A stretch of DNA of 56,561 bases, taken from assembly GCA_005518205.2 (NCBI GenBank), contig RFFC02000043.1, positions 1 through 56,561 of the forward strand. The letters run 5' to 3'. A program made the position numbers and the translations under genes. This stretch comes from Hormoscilla sp. GUM202 (GTDB lineage: Bacteria > Cyanobacteriota > Cyanobacteriia > Cyanobacteriales > Desertifilaceae). The notes below the pieces were generated by a model. That model was given only the letters and a program-made list of their open reading frames with translations. It was not told the DNA's origin and did no database searches. Position 1 is the first letter of the stretch, and the number at the start of each line of letters is the position of its first letter. Shown here piece by piece: positions 51,715 to 56,561 of this stretch.

Positions 51715-53022
51715 ATGACAGAGCAACCGGAAGCAAACTCTGATGCCAAGCAGGAGAGTCAGAAGCGTGGGGTTTGGCAGCATACTACAGAACGCTTGAG
51801 GAAAATCTTACCAGTCGATCGCCTAGCCCAGAGGATGGTAGAGTGGTTTAGCGTCAGGGAAGATCGGGTAGCAGAGATATTAGAGAGAGTCGAGCGGTCC
51901 CTACCGACCACAGAGGCCATTTTGATCGGCAAACCCCAGGCCGGGAAGAGTTCCATCGTCCGGGGCCTGACGGGGGTATCAGGGGAGATCGTGGGCCAGG
52001 GGTTTCGGCCCCACACCCAGCATACAGAACGCTATGCCTATCCTGCCAGTGAGTTGCCCCTGCTGATCTTTACCGATACAGTGGGACTGGGAGATGTGGA
52101 GACAGAGGCGATCGTCTCGGAACTGCTAGGGGACCTATCAGAGGCGAGTGGCCGGGCCAAGATTCTCATATTAACAGTAAAAATCAACGATTTTGCCACG
52201 GAGAGCTTGCGGCAAATAGGGACGCAGTTGCGAGAGAAACATCCCCATATCCCCTGTCTGCTAGCAGTAACCTGCCTGCATGAAGTCTATCCTGCCGGGA
52301 TCTCTGTGTCTCCTGGGAGCGCTACTCGCACAAAAGAGGGGACACGGGAGGCTCATCCAGAATATCCCCCCGAGTACGAGGAAGTCCAGCGGGCCTATGG
52401 GGCCATAGTAGAGGGATTTGGGCAACTGTGCGATCGGGCAATATTAATGGACTTCACCTTAGAAGAGGACGGATACAATCCGGTATTTTATGGATTAGAA
52501 GCCTTGAGAGATAGCATAGCCGAGCTGCTGCCGGAAGCGGAAGCGCAAGCAATACATCAAATATTAGATGGAGAAGCAATCGCCGAGATTGGCAATATGT
52601 ACCGGGATGTAGCGAGGCGTTACATACTGGCCTTTTGCGCGATCGCGGCCACCCTAGCAGCAGTGCCATTACCCTTGGCGACGATGCCTGTCCTAACAGC
52701 ATTACAAGTATCAATGGTAGGACTGCTAGGGAAATTGTACGGCCAGACTCTGACGAGATCGCAAGCAGGAGGAATAGTAAGTGCGATCGCGGGAGGATTT
52801 GTAGCCCAGGCGATCGGGAGAGAATTAATCAAATTTGTGCCAGGATTCGGGAGTGCGATCGCGGCCAGTTGGGCAGCAGCGTACACCGGTGCATTAGGGG
52901 AGGGGGCCTGCGTATATTTTGGGGATATAATGGGAGGAAAGAGACCGGATCCGGAGAGAATACAAGCAGTAATGGCCGAAGCATTTCAGGCCACAAAAGA
53001 AAGATTTAAGAACAGCAAGTAG
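51715..53022 (+). CDS. GTPase with C-terminal DUF697 membrane domain
   Basis: 435 residues. 'AILIGKPQAGKSSIVRGLTG' is the P-loop (residues ~66-85), 'FTDTVGLGDVETEA' the G3 DxxG region, and 'LLAVTCLHEVYP' stands where NKxD is expected, so base specificity is uncertain. A C-terminal hydrophobic part with three or four helices ('YILAFCAIAATLAAVPLPLATMPVL', 'GGIVSAIAGGFVAQAIG', 'FGSAIAASWAAAYTGAL') is a DUF697/YcjF-like region. A repeat-derived insertion ('SPGSATRTKEGTREAHPEYPPEYEEV' in part, 52300-52375) lies after G4. Similar proteins are dynamin- or TrmE-like GTPases with unknown roles, sometimes in stress or defence neighbourhoods. Confidence 0.8.
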   Translation: MTEQPEANSDAKQESQKRGVWQHTTERLRKILPVDRLAQRMVEWFSVREDRVAEILERVERSLPTTEAILIGKPQAGKSSIVRGLTGVSGEIVGQGFRPHTQHTERYAYPASELPLLIFTDTVGLGDVETEAIVSELLGDLSEASGRAKILILTVKINDFATESLRQIGTQLREKHPHIPCLLAVTCLHEVYPAGISVSPGSATRTKEGTREAHPEYPPEYEEVQRAYGAIVEGFGQLCDRAILMDFTLEEDGYNPVFYGLEALRDSIAELLPEAEAQAIHQILDGEAIAEIGNMYRDVARRYILAFCAIAATLAAVPLPLATMPVLTALQVSMVGLLGKLYGQTLTRSQAGGIVSAIAGGFVAQAIGRELIKFVPGFGSAIAASWAAAYTGALGEGACVYFGDIMGGKRPDPERIQAVMAEAFQATKERFKNSK

Positions 53023-53396
53023 GGTGGGCACCGCCCGGTTACCAAGTAGCACCGCCCACCACCTGCAAACAGTAGGGGACTGGCGCCAAAATAGAGTACT
53101 GGCCATACCATCAATTTCTCGAAGGACTAGCGAAATCATTGGTACTATTAAACCGCGAGTGCTCTCCTCTCCGCCTTCGCTAATGCGCTCGGGCTTCGGG
53201 ATGCGCCGGCACTGCCCACCATTATAGGGTAATTCGGCGCTGATGAGATACAGTATAGCGGTTTGCAGATCGCGTATCACTGGCAGTGCCAAGTGAAAAA
53301 TGTACCTCGCGAGGGAGAAACTAGATCTCTGTATTATCGAAGCAAGTATGCTAAGATGTGTTAGTAGTCACTTAAGAACGATCGGAAGAGCAAATC
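53023..53396. other. Intergenic with GTGGGCACCGCCC-type repeat
   Basis: Palindromic pieces at 53022-53061 (GGGTGGGCACCGCCC and ACCGCCCACC) and a scrambled 'GCTCGGGCTTCGGGATGCGCCGG' piece near 53189. A GGAAG ribosome binding site at about 53384-53388 precedes the next gene. No coding evidence. Confidence 0.55.
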
Positions 53397-55115
53397 ATGC
53401 CACGTAACCTCATGGATACACGAACCGCTAGCTTTGGCGATTTAATCAGTAACGGCAAGATTTACCGCGTGCCTCTCTTCCAGCGGGATTATTCTTGGAC
53501 AGAGGAGAACTGGGAAGATCTTTGGCAAGATATAGAGGCGCTGTACTGGGAATCCAGTACAAGTCATTATATGGGAGCAATTGTCCTGCAAAGCTCTCCT
53601 GACTCGGAAAAAGAGTTGATCGTCATTGATGGTCAGCAGCGTCTAGCAACTCTGAGTATCATTGCCATTGCAGTGATTGAAAAGCTGCGACAACTTGTAG
53701 AAAAAAAGGTGGATCCGGAAGCTAACCAAGAACGACAGGAAATTATCATGCGTACCTATATAGGTGATAAAGATCCGCGTTCTCTCCATTACTCCAGCCG
53801 GCTAATTTTGAACGCTAACAATAATGATTTCTATGAAAGCAATCTGATTAATCTGAGAAAGCCTCTAAATATCCGCTCCCTGGCGAAATCAAATCAAAAA
53901 ATCTGGCAAGCATATAATTTTTTCACCAATAAGATAGAGGAAATTAAGAGCATAATTCAGGATGGGGAAAAGATTGCTTCATTTCTTACAGAGATAGTAG
54001 CTGAAAGGCTAGTATTTATCCAAATTACCGTTGAAAATGAACTAAATGCCTACATGGTTTTCGAGACGCTGAATGCGAGAGGGATAGAACTAAGTTCTAC
54101 TGATTTGCTAAAAAACTATCTATTTTCCCTCTTTCAAGATCCAGAGGTTCTCGAGATAGCTCAGTCCCAATGGCAGGGCATTATTAATACAGTTAGGATG
54201 GAGAAGTTTCCTAGCTTTATGCGCTACTATCTGAAGATGAAGCATAATCGAGTCAGGGGCGATCGCTTATTTAAGCTAGTTCGGGAAGATATCACAGATG
54301 CTGAACAAGCTTTTTACTTGCTGGACCAGCTGGAAAAATATAGTAATTTATTCTTAGCCCTAGACAACCCCAAGGATGAATTCTGGGGTAAAACTCCAGA
54401 AAACTATCCCCATGTGCGGGCATTGAATATATTGGGAGTGAAACAGGTTTATCCAGTATTGTTTGCTGCCTATCAGCATTTTGACCCTGAAGATTTTACT
54501 CGCGTGCTGAAACTGGCAGCAACAATCTCCTTCCGCTACAGTATTGTAAGCAGTTTGAATCCTAACGAATTGGATGCAGTTTATAATCAGGTAGCGATTA
54601 AGATCGAAAATGGACAAATAAAGAGTCCCCAACAGGTATTTAATGAACTGCGTCAGGTTTACGTCCCAGATGACAAGTTTAAGCAAGACTTTTCCTTGCT
54701 TGCCATTTCCACTAAAGGACCGAAAAAGAAACTAGTGCGGTATATTCTATCTAAATTAGAGGCAGATGCTTCAGGAGTGGAGGTGAATGAGGATAGTTTC
54801 TCAATAGAACATATCCTGCCTCAAGAACCTACAGATGACTGGCGGCAGCATTTTCCTGATGCTAGAAGAGAAGAAATGGTTGATCGCCTAGGAAATCTCA
54901 CCCTATTAGAACCTGCTTTGAATTGCGAGATTGGAGAAAAAAGCTATCAGCTGAAGCGAGAAAAATATCAGCAGAGTGTTTATACTTTGACTGCGATCAT
55001 TAAAGCAGAGGAGTGGACAGCAGATTCTATATACAACCGTCAGAGGGATTTAGCAAGGCAAGCAGTTCATATCTGGAAATCAGATTTTCTTGAGGACAGT
55101 ACCCGCCAGTCATAA
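53397..55115 (+). CDS. DUF262/DUF1524 protein (GmrSD-type restriction-like)
   Basis: 572 residues. N-terminal DUF262 (GmrS-like): 'YRVPLFQRDYSWTEENWEDLW', 'YMGAIVLQ', 'LIVIDGQQRLATLSII' (the DGQQR nucleotide-hydrolysis motif) and 'FETLNARGIELSSTDLLKNYLF'. C-terminal DUF1524 (GmrD-like HNH): 'FSIEHILPQEPTDDW', 'RLGNLTLLEPALNCEIGEKSY' with His and Asn of the nuclease motif. Fused GmrSD proteins are type IV modification-dependent restriction enzymes that cut glucosylated hydroxymethylcytosine DNA; the target here is unknown. Full length, no damage seen. A likely anti-phage protein near a HIP1-free acquired unit. Confidence 0.88.
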   Translation: MPRNLMDTRTASFGDLISNGKIYRVPLFQRDYSWTEENWEDLWQDIEALYWESSTSHYMGAIVLQSSPDSEKELIVIDGQQRLATLSIIAIAVIEKLRQLVEKKVDPEANQERQEIIMRTYIGDKDPRSLHYSSRLILNANNNDFYESNLINLRKPLNIRSLAKSNQKIWQAYNFFTNKIEEIKSIIQDGEKIASFLTEIVAERLVFIQITVENELNAYMVFETLNARGIELSSTDLLKNYLFSLFQDPEVLEIAQSQWQGIINTVRMEKFPSFMRYYLKMKHNRVRGDRLFKLVREDITDAEQAFYLLDQLEKYSNLFLALDNPKDEFWGKTPENYPHVRALNILGVKQVYPVLFAAYQHFDPEDFTRVLKLAATISFRYSIVSSLNPNELDAVYNQVAIKIENGQIKSPQQVFNELRQVYVPDDKFKQDFSLLAISTKGPKKKLVRYILSKLEADASGVEVNEDSFSIEHILPQEPTDDWRQHFPDARREEMVDRLGNLTLLEPALNCEIGEKSYQLKREKYQQSVYTLTAIIKAEEWTADSIYNRQRDLARQAVHIWKSDFLEDSTRQS

Positions 55116-55185
55116 TATTTTGCTACGCTATACCCAATCCATGATACCCTTCTAGGGAGACCTTGGGAACGAACGAAGAACAACA

Positions 55186-55231
55186 AGTAGGGTGGGCAGT
55201 GCGGTGGGCACTGCGCACTGCCCACCCTACT
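55186..55231. repeat. 18-bp perfect hairpin repeat after the GmrSD gene
   Basis: Arms AGTAGGGTGGGCAGTGCG (55186-55203) and CGCACTGCCCACCCTACT (55214-55231). Same family as 25747 and 32404. It sits between convergent genes and could terminate transcription in both directions, though no T run follows. Confidence 0.9.
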
Positions 55232-55248
55232 GCCGCTCTCCTGACAGT

Positions 55249-56276
55249 TTAGATTGTCATTGGTTCAGCAGGTCGGAAGACCATACTCCGATCGAAATTA
55301 AGGTTATCAAAATTGGGATTCAAGTCCTCATTAAGATTAAGTAGTCCTTGTGTTTCGCTCAGGGAAGTAATGGGCATGGAGCCATCAGTAATCGTGAGGC
55401 TATCGTTATCTGAATCGATAATGTAGCCGTCCCCTGGCAGGAGATTAAACATGCTGGTTTCTGCACCTTCGGGCACCCCATCTTGGTCGATCGCCAGGAC
55501 CAAAGCTGCTTGAGTTGCGCCCTCGGCGATCGTCACGACTGCCCCGACTGGTACCCCGTCTTCTACTAATCCCCGAGCATCGACAATATTGGTACTGTCT
55601 TCGACCACAAATCGAGCATCACCAGCACGATCGTCGCTTACCTCTGTCCAACTGACCTCCAGACCCCCTGCTGGCGCTGGCGCACTCAGTTCCAACAAGA
55701 TCGTCGCCCGATCGCCTTCTGCCACCATCTCTGGTTCTATGGAAAACCCAATTTCTGGAATATCTGCGGGCCCATCAGTAATCGTGAGGCTATCGTTATC
55801 TGAATCGATAATGTAGCTGTCCCCTGGCAGGAGATTAAACATGCTGGTTTCTGCACCTTCGGGCACCCCATCTTGGTCGAACTCCAAGACCAGTTCTGCT
55901 TCCGTTGCGCCCTCGGCGACCGTCACTACTACCCCTACTGGTTGGCCGTCTTCTACTAAGCCCCGAACATCGGCAATATTGGTACTCTCTTCTAAAACCA
56001 ATTGACCGTCACCTGCACCATCAGGGTCTAGTTCCATCCAATTTACCTCCAGACCCCCTGCTGGCGCTGGCGCACTCAGCTCAAACAAGATCGTCGCCCG
56101 ATCGCCTTCTGCCACCATATCTGGTTCTATGGAAAACCCAATTTCTGGAATATCTGCGGGCCCATCAGTAATCGTGAGGCTATCGTTATCTGAATCGATA
56201 ATGTAGCCGTCCCCTGGCAGGAGATTAAACATGCTGGTTTCTGCACCTTCGGGCACCCCATCTTGGTCGAAATCCA
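55249..56276 (-). CDS. Calx-beta-type repeat protein, 5' part missing
   Basis: About 342 codons of a longer protein, running in from 56276 where recognisable repeat sequence stops; the first Met is at 56256. It consists of 130-residue units: 'PEIGFSIEP.MVAEGDRATIL.ELSAPAPAGGLEV.W.E', an Asp/Gly-rich turn, 'VEDG.PVG.VVT.AEGATEA.LVL..DQDGVPEGAETSMFNLLPG' and 'IIDSDNDSLTITDG'. This resembles Calx-beta/cadherin-like calcium-binding modules of large secreted adhesins. The last ~40 residues are Asn/Asp-rich. No signal peptide is visible because the N-terminus is absent. At 56276 the sequence switches abruptly to unrelated DNA, so the gene was probably truncated by recombination. Confidence 0.7.
55381..56276. 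repeat. 390-bp near-identical tandem units
   Basis: The landmark CCATCAGTAATCGTGAGGC recurs at 55382, 55772 and 56162, exactly 390 bp apart. Stretches of over 80 bases after each landmark are nearly identical. Two complete units and part of a third are present. Confidence 0.93.
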
Positions 56277-56364
56277 GAAATTTCAGCAGATATCTCCGTG
56301 GTCCGAGAAGACTTGGTGATTCCCTTGATGGACTCGCGCCGCTTAATCTTAATCTGAAATCAGG

Positions 56365-56505
56365 TTAGAAGCGATAATTCCGATCGCCCACCCAGAGGCG
56401 CACGGGCAGAGAATTACCTCGAGCATCCACCTTCACTTCTACCACAAAGGGTTGTGCTTGGCTTCCTTGTGCTTGAGAAATCTCGGCTCTTCGGTACCTG
56501 AGTTG
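56365..56505 (-). pseudogene. C-terminal fragment of an unrecognised gene
   Basis: A minus-strand frame opens after a stop at 56506-56508 and reads '...AEISQAQGSQAQPFVVEVKVDARGNSLPVRLWVGDRNYRF' (in two blocks), then TAA at 56365. The ending 'VDARGNSLPVRLWVGDRNY' looks like a genuine conserved C-terminus, but I cannot name the family. There is no start codon with a ribosome binding site. It is probably debris of a gene cut by the rearrangement next to the repeat protein. Confidence 0.4.
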
Positions 56506-56561
56506 CTAAACTATCAAATAAATACTCGTCAAATTAAACTAAAATTGTTATACTTGAAGAG

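Overview
The window looks like chromosomal DNA of a cyanobacterium, most likely a filamentous or Oscillatoria/Microcoleus-type species. GCGATCGC (HIP1) octamers are dense almost throughout. The gene content is also cyanobacterial: ferredoxin-sulfite reductase, a CRR7-like NDH-1 protein, P-II, system II cytochrome c biogenesis (ccs1/ccdA), a large PEP carboxylase and an icfG-type partner-switching cluster. There are many short repeats of cyanobacterial style: heptamer repeats, palindromic 'GGGAACGAGG' and 'AAACGCTTTAGCGTTT' elements, and MITEs. I see no rRNA, tRNA or CRISPR array.

Layout. 0-11.6 kb: phytyl-phosphate-kinase-like DUF92 protein, VOC protein with a partly duplicated 3' end, FAD oxidoreductase, two tandem alpha/beta hydrolases, a small Ala/Lys-rich protein, a secreted HExxH + B-lectin protein, a dead DUF433 gene, DUF29, rsmE and sir. 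11.8-17.5 kb: a genomic scrapyard. It holds an IS607 remnant, a beheaded flippase, a glycoside-hydrolase-like gene killed by a MITE, a frameshift and group II intron debris, a transposase stub, crr7, and three abutting inverted-repeat elements. 17.9-26.5 kb: phosphohexomutase, GIY-YIG protein, rdgB, glnB, a second IS607 element whose long ORF runs out of frame through tnpA into tnpB, a coiled-coil membrane protein, queF, ccs1 and ccdA.

26.7-37.9 kb (all minus strand) is an expanded icfG cluster. In transcription order it has an AGE-family epimerase gene (interrupted), a STAS protein, glgX, a second STAS protein, an SDR, a GAF-PP2C phosphatase (icfG), an RsbW-like kinase, then a HAMP-PP2C phosphatase and a HAMP-nucleotide cyclase. 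The last two share a nearly duplicated membrane sensor. This suggests that one type of signal feeds both partner switching and cyclic-nucleotide output, next to glycogen debranching. 38-43.3 kb: a small cyanobacterial family gene with a dead paralogue, an IS5-like remnant, ppc, and a small membrane protein framed by repeats. 43.4-49.5 kb: a DUF1574/SGNH protein and an MBOAT acyltransferase, a probable polysaccharide O-acylation pair, separated by an ORF-less but structurally complete group II intron.

49.8-55.1 kb: a HIP1-free, horizontally acquired-looking two-gene unit (nucleotidyltransferase head plus DxD glycosyltransferase-like protein) next to an IS110 fragment, followed by a DUF697 GTPase and a GmrSD-type DUF262/DUF1524 protein. 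55.2-56.5 kb: the 3' part of a Calx-beta-type repeat protein made of near-identical 390-bp units, then a C-terminal scrap of another gene.

The recurring theme is repeat activity inside genes. Palindromic repeats sit in frame in rsmE, ppc, the MBOAT gene, the GTPase gene and tnpB. Two 100%-identical MITE copies provide the same '-Ser-Ser-stop' end to two unrelated genes. All functional calls are from reading motifs and remembered family features. No database search was run.
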